From Flavobacteriaceae bacterium (GTDB lineage: Bacteria > Bacteroidota > Bacteroidia > Flavobacteriales > Flavobacteriaceae), in NCBI GenBank assembly GCA_019752245.1, contig JAIEMH010000350.1, forward strand, positions 1 through 17,413: DNA of 17,413 nt. The letters run 5' to 3'. Every line of letters begins with the position of its first letter. The first letter of the stretch is position 1. Under the pieces are notes generated by a model, which ran no database searches, was not told the origin of the DNA, and saw only the letters and a list, made by a program, of their open reading frames with translations. The position numbers and the translations under genes were made by a program. This document shows, piece after piece, positions 7,837 through 15,119 of this stretch.

Positions 7837-8580
7837 ATGAAAACAATTTACAAATTAGTGGCTTTATTTTTATTCTTTCAGGTTGGTTTCTCTCAAAATT
7901 CTTCAAGAAAAATCCTCCATGGTCAAACGGTTAATGATTCTATTAGGGTAGAAAATGTGGTTGTTTTTAATATCAATACCGAAAAAGGAAAGATTGTGAA
8001 TCCGGATGGATCATTTGACGTTTTAGCTAAACCAAATGACACACTTGTTTTTACTAGTTTGTCTTACAGGCCATTAAAGATAGTTCTTACAGAAAAGCAA
8101 TTGCAAGAGCCATTGTTGATTGTGGTTTTAGAAGTTTTTTATAACAGACTTAATGAAGTTGTTATAAATGACAAAAGTACGCATCCAGTAGCTGGAAATT
8201 CTCAAAAAATCATTGATAAACAATATGTTGCAGATGTAAAGTCTTCTCCAAAAAATGAATATATATATGACGGCACAATTGTAAACGGTGTTAATTTTGT
8301 GAGATTATATAAAGATGTTTTAACTATTTTAAAGAAAAAAAATCCAAAAAGATCCAATTTCACAGCCGAATCTAGTTTTACTGAAAAAGCATTGCAACAA
8401 ACAAATTATACTTTTTTTACAAAAACTTTGAGTTTAAATGATGAAGAAATTAAGCTTTTTTTGTTGTATTGTGAAAATGATTCTGAAGTAAAATCTGTTC
8501 TTAAATCAAAATCTGATTTTGAATTAATGGATTTTATGATTAAAAAAAATAAAGAATTCAAGAAACTTAAGCAGTCATAA
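7837..8580 (+). CDS. Exported CarboxypepD_reg-like protein, paralogue 2 of 3
   Basis: A 247-residue protein with a clear signal peptide (MKTIYKLVALFLFFQVGFSQ, cleavage near residue 18-20). The beta-sandwich covers about 25-110: ILHGQTVNDSIRVENVVVFN, PDGSFDVLAKPNDTLVFTSL, closing with RLNEVVI. A variable middle follows, and then the module shared with its neighbours at about 190-247: FFTKTLSLNDEEIKLFLLY and LMDFMIKKNKEFKKL. It carries the same DSIxVE segment as paralogue 3, so these two look more alike than either is to paralogue 1. It lies 84 bp after paralogue 1 with no clear terminator between, and 15 bp before the ATG chosen for paralogue 3. No TonB plug, barrel or catalytic motif is seen. 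Function is unknown. Confidence 0.8.
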   Translation: MKTIYKLVALFLFFQVGFSQNSSRKILHGQTVNDSIRVENVVVFNINTEKGKIVNPDGSFDVLAKPNDTLVFTSLSYRPLKIVLTEKQLQEPLLIVVLEVFYNRLNEVVINDKSTHPVAGNSQKIIDKQYVADVKSSPKNEYIYDGTIVNGVNFVRLYKDVLTILKKKNPKRSNFTAESSFTEKALQQTNYTFFTKTLSLNDEEIKLFLLYCENDSEVKSVLKSKSDFELMDFMIKKNKEFKKLKQS

Positions 8581-8595
8581 TCAATATTTATGCAC

Positions 8596-9384
8596 ATGGC
8601 AAAAAACTTACTTTTATTTTTAATTCTTTTACCAACGCTTGCATTTTCTCAAAACCAAAGGCTAAAAATTTTGCGTGCAGTTGTAGTTTCTGATTCTATT
8701 CAAGTTGAAAGATTATCCGTTATAAATGTAACTGCTGGAACTTTTACAACCACAGATGATTTAGGTCAATTTTCAATTTTTGCTAAAGAAGACGATGTGT
8801 TAATTGTTTCAGGAGTTGCATTTGACTCAAAAGAAATTATATTGAAAGATGCCGATTTTAAAGAAATGATTTTTAAAATTCACGTCAATGTTAAAGTAAA
8901 TCAACTTGATGAAGTAAAAATTGCGCCTTTTAAATTATCTGGCGACTTAGTCTATGATGCCAAAAGAATTAAACTAAAACCCGCATTTAAATCGGAAATA
9001 CCAAAATTGGATCTTTCTAATCTTGAAATTAAAGGTGTTAAGGTTAGAGCCGAAAACATGTTTGAACCTAAAAAAATGAATGGTGTTGATTTTGTAAAAG
9101 TAGGCGGAATGATAGCAAATTTATTTAAAGGTTCTTCAAATGCATTTAAGCCAGTTCCTGAAAAAATAATTACCTATGAAGAATTTGTAACACAAACTAA
9201 AGCAAGGTTTTCTACAAAATTTTTTAAAGAAACTTTAAAACTTGAAGAGGATCAAATCAATCTTTTTCTGACATATTCTTTTTCAAACGAAATTCAGGCC
9301 AAAAAGCTTCTAGAACCTAGCAAGGGATTAGCTTTTATGGAATTTATGATTGCCAAAAGCGAAGAGTTTCATAAAAAGAATTAA
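8596..9384 (+). CDS. Exported CarboxypepD_reg-like protein, paralogue 3 of 3
   Basis: A 262-residue protein from ATG 8596. An ATG at 8590 adds two residues (MH) before the signal peptide MAKNLLLFLILLPTLAFSQ, so the shorter form is preferred. The beta-sandwich (about 23-110) shows LRAVVVSDSIQVERLSVINV, DDLGQFSIFAKEDDVLIVSG and the closing QLDEVKI. The C-terminal module (about 205-262) shows KFFKETLKLEEDQINLFLTY and FMEFMIAKSEEFHKK, aligning well with paralogue 2. The middle has the sequence MNGVDFVKVGG, echoed in paralogue 2 by VNGVNFVRLYK. It follows paralogue 2 by 15 bp and precedes the DUF6702 gene by 29 bp, consistent with one operon. Function is unknown. Confidence 0.8.
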   Translation: MAKNLLLFLILLPTLAFSQNQRLKILRAVVVSDSIQVERLSVINVTAGTFTTTDDLGQFSIFAKEDDVLIVSGVAFDSKEIILKDADFKEMIFKIHVNVKVNQLDEVKIAPFKLSGDLVYDAKRIKLKPAFKSEIPKLDLSNLEIKGVKVRAENMFEPKKMNGVDFVKVGGMIANLFKGSSNAFKPVPEKIITYEEFVTQTKARFSTKFFKETLKLEEDQINLFLTYSFSNEIQAKKLLEPSKGLAFMEFMIAKSEEFHKKN

Positions 9385-9413
9385 AAAACTATCTAATTTT
9401 AGTAATTTTGAAA

Positions 9414-9914
9414 ATGCAAAAAATTGTTCGAAATACACTGCTCATTGTTCTTTTTGTTAGCATGTCTTCTATGGCAGCGCACAAATTTTATATGTCAATT
9501 TATCAAATAAATTATGCGCCTCAAAAAAAGATGATTCAAATAACTTCGCGCATTTTTATTGATGATTTGAACGATGCTTTAGAAAAAAAATACCACAAAA
9601 AATATTTCATTGGAACCGATAGAGAAACCCCAGAGGATGAAGTTGCAATGAAAAAATACTTGTCTGAAAAATTTATTTTAAAACTCAATGGAACTGCAAA
9701 ACCAATGAGTTTTCTTAGCAAAGAAGTAGATACAAATGTGTTAGTTTGTTATTTCAAAATTACAGATGTTTCTAAAATAAATAAACTTGAAATAGAAAAT
9801 AGCGCTTTGACGGAATTAAATGATGAGCAGCAAAATATAATTCAAGCAAATATTACTGGAGAAAAACAAAGTTTACTTCTTACGTCAGAAAACTTTAAAG
9901 GAATGTTAAAATAA
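9414..9914 (+). CDS. DUF6702 family exported protein
   Basis: A 166-residue protein from ATG 9414. A TTG at 9408 is possible but adds only two residues. A signal peptide (about 1-21, RNTLLIVLFVSMSSMAA) is followed at once by HKFYMSIYQINYAPQKK and ITSRIFIDDLNDAL, the opening I associate with DUF6702 proteins of Flavobacteriia. A region with EKFILKLNG and TNVLVCYFKI suggests a small beta-rich domain. No catalytic motif is seen. It lies between the three paralogues and the M1 peptidase on the same strand (61 bp before the latter), so it may work with the peptidase outside the inner membrane. The role is unknown. Confidence 0.8.
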   Translation: MQKIVRNTLLIVLFVSMSSMAAHKFYMSIYQINYAPQKKMIQITSRIFIDDLNDALEKKYHKKYFIGTDRETPEDEVAMKKYLSEKFILKLNGTAKPMSFLSKEVDTNVLVCYFKITDVSKINKLEIENSALTELNDEQQNIIQANITGEKQSLLLTSENFKGMLK

Positions 9915-9975
9915 TTCCAATCACAAAATCTTACTTAAAAAACAATTACTTTTATATCCTTAAAAAAAATTAGGT

Positions 9976-12225
9976 ATGAAGAGCAATTCGTCTATTTTAA
10001 AATTCGGTTTTTTATTTTTTACACTTGGAGTTTTAGCACAAGAAACCCCAAAACCATCAGTTCAAAGTGAGAAAAACCCTGATAAGTTTAAACAAATGTA
10101 CGATTTATTGGCAACGCCCAATATGTATCGTACCGCTTCTGGTGCGCCTGGACCAGAGTATTATCAGCAACAAGCCGATTATAAAATAGATATTGAACTT
10201 GAAGATAAAAATACAAAATTATACGGTCAAGAAACCATTACCTACACCAATAATGCCAAAGAATCGCTAGATTATCTTTGGGTACAATTAGATCAAAACC
10301 AGCAATCACGCAAGTCGCTTTCGCCTTTGGTAGAGAGCAACAAAACCGATCCGGCAATGGGTGTGCAAGGATTTTCTAGAAAATATCTTGAAGCCGATTT
10401 TGATGGTGGATTTAATATAGACTATGTAAAAGATGCTTTAGGAAAACCAATGCAATATACAATCAATCAAACGATGATGCGTATAGAGTTGCCTAAGGTT
10501 TTAAAGCACGGCGAGAAAATTTCGTTTTCTATAAAATGGAATTACTTGATAAATAATTACACACTTGATGGCGGTCGTTCAGGTTATGAGCATTTCGATA
10601 AAGATGGAAATAATCTTTATATTTTAGCTCAGTTCTATCCAAGAATGGCAGTTTATAACGATGTTGAAGGTTGGCAGAATATGCAATTTTGGGGCTCAGG
10701 AGAATTTGCTTTGCCTTTCGGAAATTTTGAAGTTAATATTACGGTTCCAGCTGATCATATTCTAGAAGCTACAGGAACATTATTAAACAGAGCCGAAGTT
10801 TTTACGCCAGCACAACTTGCAAGATACGCACAAGCAGAAAAATCATTTGATAATCCGGTAATTGTAGTAACGCAAGCCGAAGCCGAAGCAGCTGAAAAAG
10901 GATTTTCTGACAAGAAAAAAACATGGAAATTTAAAGCAGAAAATGTTCGTGATTTTGGAATTTCAACTTCAAGAAAATTTATTTATGATGCGATGGCAGT
11001 TAGAACAGGAAAGACAGTTTCTATGGCAATTTCGTTATATCCAAAAGAAGGAAATCCGCTTTGGGAACAATATTCAACAAGAATAATTGCGCATACTTTA
11101 AAAAGTTATTCTAGCTACACATTTGATTATCCTTATCCAAAAGCAATTTCTATCAATGCAAGAGATCAAGGTATGGAATATCCAATGATTTGTTGGAATT
11201 ATGGTCGTCCTGATGCAGACGGAAAATATACAGATCAAACAAAATACGGAATGTTGGGCGTTATTTGTCATGAAGTTGGACACAATTTCTTTCCAATGAT
11301 TGTAAATTCTGATGAGCGTCAATGGACTTGGATGGATGAAGGTTTAAATTCGTTTATGGAGTTTTTGGCCGAATCTACTTTTGATCCAAAATTCCCATTG
11401 CGTCGTGGTCCAGCTAAAAATATTGTACCTTACATGAGTGGTGACCAAAAAGGATTGGAACCAATTATGACCAATTCTGAAAGCATTCGCCAATTCGGAA
11501 ATAATGCCTACGGAAAACCAGCAACAGCATTAAATATTCTTCGTGAAACTATTATGGGGCACGAATTGTTTGATTACGCATTTAAAACTTATGCTAATAG
11601 ATGGAAATTCAAACATCCAACGCCAGAAGATTTCTTTAGAACTATGGAAGATGCTTCGGCTGTCGATTTAGATTGGTTTTGGAGAGGTTGGTTTTATTCT
11701 ACAGATGCCAATGATATAGGGATTAAAGAAGTAAAAAAATATTTTGTAAGCAATGAACCTTCTAAAGAAGTTACAGAGTTTATGAAAACTAGACGTCGTC
11801 GCGACTCTAATCCTGGTCCAATGGTTTACATGATTGCTGATGGAAGTGAAGATTATAAAACTGAAATGAATAAACCATTCAAAATTTCTGATTATAAAGC
11901 ATTAGATGATTATGTTAACGAACATTTTTCTGCTGAAGAAAAAGCAAAACTAAACGAACCAAAGTATTTTTATCAAGTTACTTTTAACAAACCTGGCGGA
12001 TTGGTAATGCCAATTATTGTAGAATTAACGTATGAAGATGGTACTACAGAAATCCAAAAATTTCCAGCACAAATTTGGAGAATGAACGATAAAGAGGTTA
12101 GCAGAACATTTGCAACTCAAAAAGCGATTACTAAAATTCAAATCGACCCAAAATTGGAAACAGCCGATATTGATGTCACAAATAATACTTGGCCAAAAGA
12201 AGAAGTAAAATCAAAATTTGATTAA
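9976..12225 (+). CDS. Exported M1-family zinc metallopeptidase
   Basis: A 749-residue protein. Residues 1-22 are a signal peptide ending at VLAQE. An N-terminal beta domain (about 55-270) has YKIDIELEDKNTKLYGQETI, as in M1 aminopeptidases. The catalytic domain has HEVGH at 432-436 and the third zinc ligand Glu455 in TWMDEGLNSF, the exact HEXXH-X18-E spacing. The substrate-recognition loop reads DQGMEYPM in place of the usual GAMEN, as in the divergent M1-like group. The sequence ends with a beta-rich tail, without a recognisable type IX secretion signal. It should remove N-terminal residues from peptides in the periplasm or at the surface, with specificity unknown. It is the only recognisable enzyme in the cluster starting at 7000, which suggests the upstream exported proteins support or use it. 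Length is normal and the active site is complete. Confidence 0.92.
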   Translation: MKSNSSILKFGFLFFTLGVLAQETPKPSVQSEKNPDKFKQMYDLLATPNMYRTASGAPGPEYYQQQADYKIDIELEDKNTKLYGQETITYTNNAKESLDYLWVQLDQNQQSRKSLSPLVESNKTDPAMGVQGFSRKYLEADFDGGFNIDYVKDALGKPMQYTINQTMMRIELPKVLKHGEKISFSIKWNYLINNYTLDGGRSGYEHFDKDGNNLYILAQFYPRMAVYNDVEGWQNMQFWGSGEFALPFGNFEVNITVPADHILEATGTLLNRAEVFTPAQLARYAQAEKSFDNPVIVVTQAEAEAAEKGFSDKKKTWKFKAENVRDFGISTSRKFIYDAMAVRTGKTVSMAISLYPKEGNPLWEQYSTRIIAHTLKSYSSYTFDYPYPKAISINARDQGMEYPMICWNYGRPDADGKYTDQTKYGMLGVICHEVGHNFFPMIVNSDERQWTWMDEGLNSFMEFLAESTFDPKFPLRRGPAKNIVPYMSGDQKGLEPIMTNSESIRQFGNNAYGKPATALNILRETIMGHELFDYAFKTYANRWKFKHPTPEDFFRTMEDASAVDLDWFWRGWFYSTDANDIGIKEVKKYFVSNEPSKEVTEFMKTRRRRDSNPGPMVYMIADGSEDYKTEMNKPFKISDYKALDDYVNEHFSAEEKAKLNEPKYFYQVTFNKPGGLVMPIIVELTYEDGTTEIQKFPAQIWRMNDKEVSRTFATQKAITKIQIDPKLETADIDVTNNTWPKEEVKSKFD

Positions 12226-12233
12226 GAACTTTG

Positions 12234-12241
12234 TAACTTTG
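12234..12241 (+). promoter_or_regulatory. -7 element of tatA
   Basis: TAACTTTG, a perfect TAnnTTTG match, lies 22 nt before the tatA ATG and 8 bp after the M1 peptidase stop. No well-spaced -33 TTTG is seen. It suggests tatA and the PAP2 gene form their own unit. Confidence 0.5.
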
Positions 12242-12263
12242 CAATTCAATAAATAATAAAATC

Positions 12264-12620
12264 ATGTTTGGAATAGGTGGAGGTGAATTAATTTTTATCA
12301 TTTTTATAGCATTAATGCTTTTTGGAACTGACAAACTCCCGGAAGCGGCTCGAACTTTTGGGAAAGTTATGGCCAATCTTAAGCACGCTACAAATGAGAT
12401 AAAAACTGAAATCCAAAAAGGTGTAGATGCTAATGGATTGGATATTTCAATGAATCAAATAACAAGTACTTTTACAGAAGAAGTTGATAAAGTAAAAGAA
12501 AGTGTTACCGCTAATGTTCCAGATTTAGGTACAAATGTTTTAAATGATGCCACAGCAAGTGCTACTAAGATAAAAGAAGATTTCGAAAACATAACTGGAC
12601 CAATAAAACGTCAAATGTAA
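12264..12620 (+). CDS. tatA: Twin-arginine translocase TatA/TatB-like subunit
   Basis: A 118-residue inner-membrane protein of the Tat system, which exports folded proteins with twin-arginine signals. The N-terminal half is diagnostic: MFGIGGGELIFIIFIALMLF forms the single membrane helix, then the FGTDKLPEAARTFG hinge and amphipathic helix, then a polar charged tail to the end. The start MFGIGGGE carries a Glu at position 8, a TatB feature, while the hinge suits TatA as well, so naming it tatA rather than tatB is a judgement. Bacteroidota often have TatA-type proteins without a separate TatB (general knowledge). No tatC is in the window. Its TAA overlaps the ATG of the PAP2 gene by one base, implying translational coupling. 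Confidence 0.85.
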   Translation: MFGIGGGELIFIIFIALMLFGTDKLPEAARTFGKVMANLKHATNEIKTEIQKGVDANGLDISMNQITSTFTEEVDKVKESVTANVPDLGTNVLNDATASATKIKEDFENITGPIKRQM

Positions 12621-13174
12621 TGCTCGAAAAAATCATTGCTTTAGACAAACAATTGTTTGTTTTTTTAAACGGTTTAGGTTCGCCAACTTTTGATGGACTT
12701 TGGCTAATTATAACAAAACAAGCTTATTGGACACCTTTCTTTTTACTGGTTTTTTATCTGTTAATTAAGAAAATTGGTTGGAAAAACTTTTTTATTGCTG
12801 TCGTATTTATAGCACTTCTTATACTTTTGTGTGACCAATCGGCCAATCTGTTTAAAAATTATTTTCAGCGTTTACGACCATGCAATGATCCACAAATAAA
12901 AGATATTATTAGAGTTGTAAAAAGCAGTAACTCGTTTAGTTTTTATTCGGGACACGCTACAAATTCTATGGCGACTACGGTATTTATATTTTTAATAATT
13001 AGAAAATATTACAAATATGCAATACTGTTGTTTCTATTTCCTTTAATTTTTGCATTCAGTAGAATTTACCTTGGATTGCATTTTCCAATAGATATTCTAA
13101 CAGGATATGCTTTTGGAGCACTTTACGGAACATTGTTTTATAAAGTCTATCAAAAATATTTTACCAAAAATTAA
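12620..13174 (+). CDS. PAP2-family membrane phosphatase
   Basis: A 184-residue integral membrane protein with several hydrophobic segments (about 38-50, 57-72, 118-128, 133-147 and 160-175). The three PAP2 phosphatase signatures are complete: KX6RP at 79-87 (KNYFQRLRP), SGH at 110-112, and SRX5HX3D at 147-158 (SRIYLGLHFPID). These contain the histidine nucleophile, the phosphate-binding residues and the Asp partner. Likely substrates are undecaprenyl diphosphate or phospholipid phosphates, but the sequence does not decide this. It overlaps tatA by one base (TAATG) and so should be translated with it. Its own 3' end overlaps the opposing O-methyltransferase gene by 4 bp (13171-13174), without space for a terminator. 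Confidence 0.9.
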   Translation: MLEKIIALDKQLFVFLNGLGSPTFDGLWLIITKQAYWTPFFLLVFYLLIKKIGWKNFFIAVVFIALLILLCDQSANLFKNYFQRLRPCNDPQIKDIIRVVKSSNSFSFYSGHATNSMATTVFIFLIIRKYYKYAILLFLFPLIFAFSRIYLGLHFPIDILTGYAFGALYGTLFYKVYQKYFTKN

Positions 13175-13812
13175 ATAACTCTCGAAACTGTCAATCCATC
13201 ACGAATAGGAAGCAAAACGGTTTCAACTCTCGAGTCATTGTTTACTATTTGATTGTATTCCAATAATATTTTGGTACTCATATCTTTCGGATTTAATTCT
13301 TCCAAAACTTTTCCGCTCCAAAGTACATTGTCCGATAAAATTATTCCGCCTTTATTCATCATCGGAACAATCATATTAAAATAGTTGATGTAATTTTCCT
13401 TGTCAGCATCAATAAAAACCAAATCATATTTTTTATTTAAAGTTGGAATAATTTCTAAAGCATCACCTAAATGAGCTGTGATTTGTCCTTTCCAAGGTGA
13501 CAAATCAAAGTATTTTTGTTGAATTGAAACCAATTCCTCTTTTACATCAATGGTGTCTAAGGTTCCATCTTTTTGCATTCCTTCGGCTAAACATAATGCT
13601 GCATAACCAGTATAAGTTCCAATTTCAAGAATGTTTTTCGGATTGATAATTTTTGACAACATACTCAAAACACGTCCCTGAAAGTGACCACTTAACATGC
13701 GAGGTTGTAGGATTTTTTGGTGCGTTTCTTTAAATAATTTGACCAACAATTCGGGTTCGTTTTGTGAATGTTGCTCTACGTAATTTTCTAAATCTTCAGA
13801 AATGAAATGCAT
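13171..13812 (-). CDS. Class I SAM-dependent O-methyltransferase
   Basis: A 213-residue cytosolic enzyme of the caffeoyl-CoA/catechol O-methyltransferase-like family, moving a methyl group from S-adenosylmethionine to a hydroxyl of a small substrate. The SAM motif I is ILEIGTYTGYAAL (61-73). The acidic residues after the next strand are in TIDVKEEL (87-94). DLVFIDADKENY (130-141) carries the metal ligand Asp135, and LSDNVLWSGKV (159-169) gives Asp161 and Asn162, matching the divalent-metal-dependent group. Length is typical. The natural substrate in Bacteroidota is not known to me. It is divergent from rlmN, sharing a 77-bp region, and convergent with the PAP2 gene. No defect was seen. Confidence 0.9.
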   Translation of the reverse strand: MHFISEDLENYVEQHSQNEPELLVKLFKETHQKILQPRMLSGHFQGRVLSMLSKIINPKNILEIGTYTGYAALCLAEGMQKDGTLDTIDVKEELVSIQQKYFDLSPWKGQITAHLGDALEIIPTLNKKYDLVFIDADKENYINYFNMIVPMMNKGGIILSDNVLWSGKVLEELNPKDMSTKILLEYNQIVNNDSRVETVLLPIRDGLTVSRVI

Positions 13813-13829
13813 GATGTTTTATTTTTTTG

Positions 13830-13863
13830 CAAAATTACAAATTACCAAACACAAATTACCAAA
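13830..13863 (-). promoter_or_regulatory. Promoter of the O-methyltransferase gene
   Basis: On the minus strand TAATTTTG (13830-13837) matches TAnnTTTG, 17 nt before the ATG. A TTTG at 13860-13863 gives a 22-nt spacer, at the long end of the usual range. Confidence 0.5.
13837..13863. repeat. 13-bp direct repeat in the divergent OMT/rlmN promoter region
   Basis: ACAAATTACCAAA occurs at 13837-13849 and again at 13851-13863, one base apart. On the minus strand each copy ends with TTTGGTAATTTGT, giving two TAATTTG-like cores next to the OMT -7 element. It may be slippage or duplicated regulator sites. Only two copies exist. Confidence 0.6.
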
Positions 13864-13877
13864 TCAACAAATTGTTT

Positions 13878-13885
13878 TACCTTTG
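13878..13885 (+). promoter_or_regulatory. -7 element of rlmN, very close to the start codon
   Basis: TACCTTTG matches TAnnTTTG and ends only 4 nt before the rlmN ATG at 13890. All other genes here with this element have 9 to 38 nt. A transcript starting here would be leaderless or nearly so. Confidence 0.5.
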
Positions 13886-13889
13886 CATC

Positions 13890-14930
13890 ATGATTGAGAA
13901 AAAAGACATCCGCGCTATATCCAAAGAACAACTTCGTGATTTTTTTGTTGCCAATGGCGATAAAGCATTTCGAGGGAATCAAGTTTATGAATGGTTGTGG
14001 AGCAAAGGCGCACATTCATTTGAAGACATGACAAATGTTTCTAAGGAAACGCGCGCCATGCTTGAAGCCAATTTTGTTATCAATCACATCAAAGTGGATA
14101 CCATGCAACGAAGCGAAGACGGAACTGTGAAAAATGCAGTTAGACTTCACGATGGTTTAGTGGTAGAAAGTGTTTTAATTCCAACAAATACAAGAACTAC
14201 AGCTTGTGTTTCCTCGCAAGTTGGTTGCAGTTTAGATTGTAATTTTTGTGCTACAGCACGATTAAAAAGAATGCGAAATTTGGAACCGGGAGAAATCTAC
14301 GATCAGATTTTAGCAATAGATAAAGAAAGCCGTTTGTATCATAATCATCCGCTTTCAAATATTGTTTTTATGGGAATGGGCGAGCCGTTGATGAACTACA
14401 ATAATGTCATCAAGGCAATTGAAATGATTACTTCCGAGGAAGGATTAGGAATGTCACCAAAACGAATTATGGTATCGACGTCTGGAATTCCGAAAATGAT
14501 TAAAAAAATGGCCGATGATGACGTGAAATTCAAATTGGCGGTTTCATTGCATTCAGCAATTGATGAGGTTCGCGCCAGAATTATGCCTTTTAGTTCTAAT
14601 TTTCCACTTAAAGATTTGCGTGAATCCTTAGAATATTGGTACCGAAAAACCAAAAGTAAAGTTTCCTACGAATATGTTGTTTGGAAAGGAATTAACGACA
14701 ATAAAGAAGCTGTTGATGCATTAGTCAAATTCTGCAAATACGTTCCGTGTAAAGTAAATTTAATCGAATACAATCCAATCGATGATGGCGAATTCCAACA
14801 AGCATCAGAAGAATCGGTAAATTTATACATCAAAGAACTTGAAAAAGCTGGTATTGTTGTAAAAGTCAGAAGAAGCCGCGGAAAAGATATTGATGCAGCT
14901 TGCGGTCAATTGGCTAATAAAGAAGCATAG
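13890..14930 (+). CDS. rlmN: 23S rRNA (adenine(2503)-C(2))-methyltransferase / tRNA A37 methyltransferase
   Basis: A 346-residue radical SAM enzyme that methylates C2 of A2503 in 23S rRNA and of A37 in some tRNAs. The iron-sulfur cluster motif CX3CX2C is CSLDCNFC (Cys113, 117 and 120), followed by ATARLKRMRNL. VFMGMGEPLMNY is the GEPL-type SAM segment. STSGIPKMI and FKLAVSLHSA (with the typical LH) follow. The C-terminal cysteine for the mixed-disulfide mechanism is Cys338 in DIDAACGQL. Length is normal. An upstream in-frame TTG at 13827 would add 21 residues of low-quality sequence overlapping the promoter elements, so the ATG is chosen. The Cys residues and spacing make Cfr-like resistance activity unlikely to call from sequence, and RlmN is the conservative choice. 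Confidence 0.95.
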   Translation: MIEKKDIRAISKEQLRDFFVANGDKAFRGNQVYEWLWSKGAHSFEDMTNVSKETRAMLEANFVINHIKVDTMQRSEDGTVKNAVRLHDGLVVESVLIPTNTRTTACVSSQVGCSLDCNFCATARLKRMRNLEPGEIYDQILAIDKESRLYHNHPLSNIVFMGMGEPLMNYNNVIKAIEMITSEEGLGMSPKRIMVSTSGIPKMIKKMADDDVKFKLAVSLHSAIDEVRARIMPFSSNFPLKDLRESLEYWYRKTKSKVSYEYVVWKGINDNKEAVDALVKFCKYVPCKVNLIEYNPIDDGEFQQASEESVNLYIKELEKAGIVVKVRRSRGKDIDAACGQLANKEA

Positions 14931-14939
14931 TTTTTTTTG

Positions 14940-15040
14940 GAGCGAATCGCTTGGGCATTTTTTGCAATCCGTTTTCCTGCTCTACGTTTCAAGTCGCGAT
15001 AAAAAATCGCGAGCTTTACTCTGCGATCAGGGCTATTCAG
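14940..15040. repeat. Probable dispersed intergenic repeat with perfect hairpin
   Basis: Located between rlmN and the polyprenyl synthase gene. A perfect 7-bp stem TCGCGAT (14994-15000) with ATCGCGA (15006-15012) and loop AAAAA is extended by AAG/CTT across a bulged G. It is GC-richer than the flanks. On the minus strand, the block runs from AATAGCCCTGATCG to GAGCAGGAAA, with the hairpin between. I recall this AGCCCTGAT ... GCAGGAAA architecture as a recurring intergenic element in Flavobacteriaceae genomes, but a search is needed. The element has no coding capacity and may act as a transcription or mRNA-stability boundary. Confidence 0.55.
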
Positions 15041-15102
15041 TAATTGTCTTGCACAAAAGTTAAGATTATAACAACAACTTTTTTTCTAAATACAAAAAGC
15101 CT

Positions 15103-15110
15103 TATTTTTG
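15103..15110 (+). promoter_or_regulatory. -7 element of the polyprenyl synthase gene
   Basis: TATTTTTG matches TAnnTTTG and ends 9 nt before the ATG at 15120. It contains the TTG at 15108 that could be taken as an earlier start, which argues against that TTG. No -33 TTTG is visible. Confidence 0.5.
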
Positions 15111-15119
15111 TATTCAATA

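Noticed and set aside
11098..11322. Minus-strand open frame inside the M1 peptidase gene, and similar short frames inside other genes
   Set aside because: They lie opposite well-conserved coding sequence, including the zinc motif, and have no recognisable product.
13837..13863. Start of a CRISPR array
   Set aside because: There are only two 13-bp copies one base apart, without spacers or cas genes.
13827..13889. Longer N-terminus of RlmN from TTG 13827
   Set aside because: The added residues cover the OMT promoter and the rlmN -7 element and do not resemble RlmN. The ATG at 13890 gives the expected beginning.
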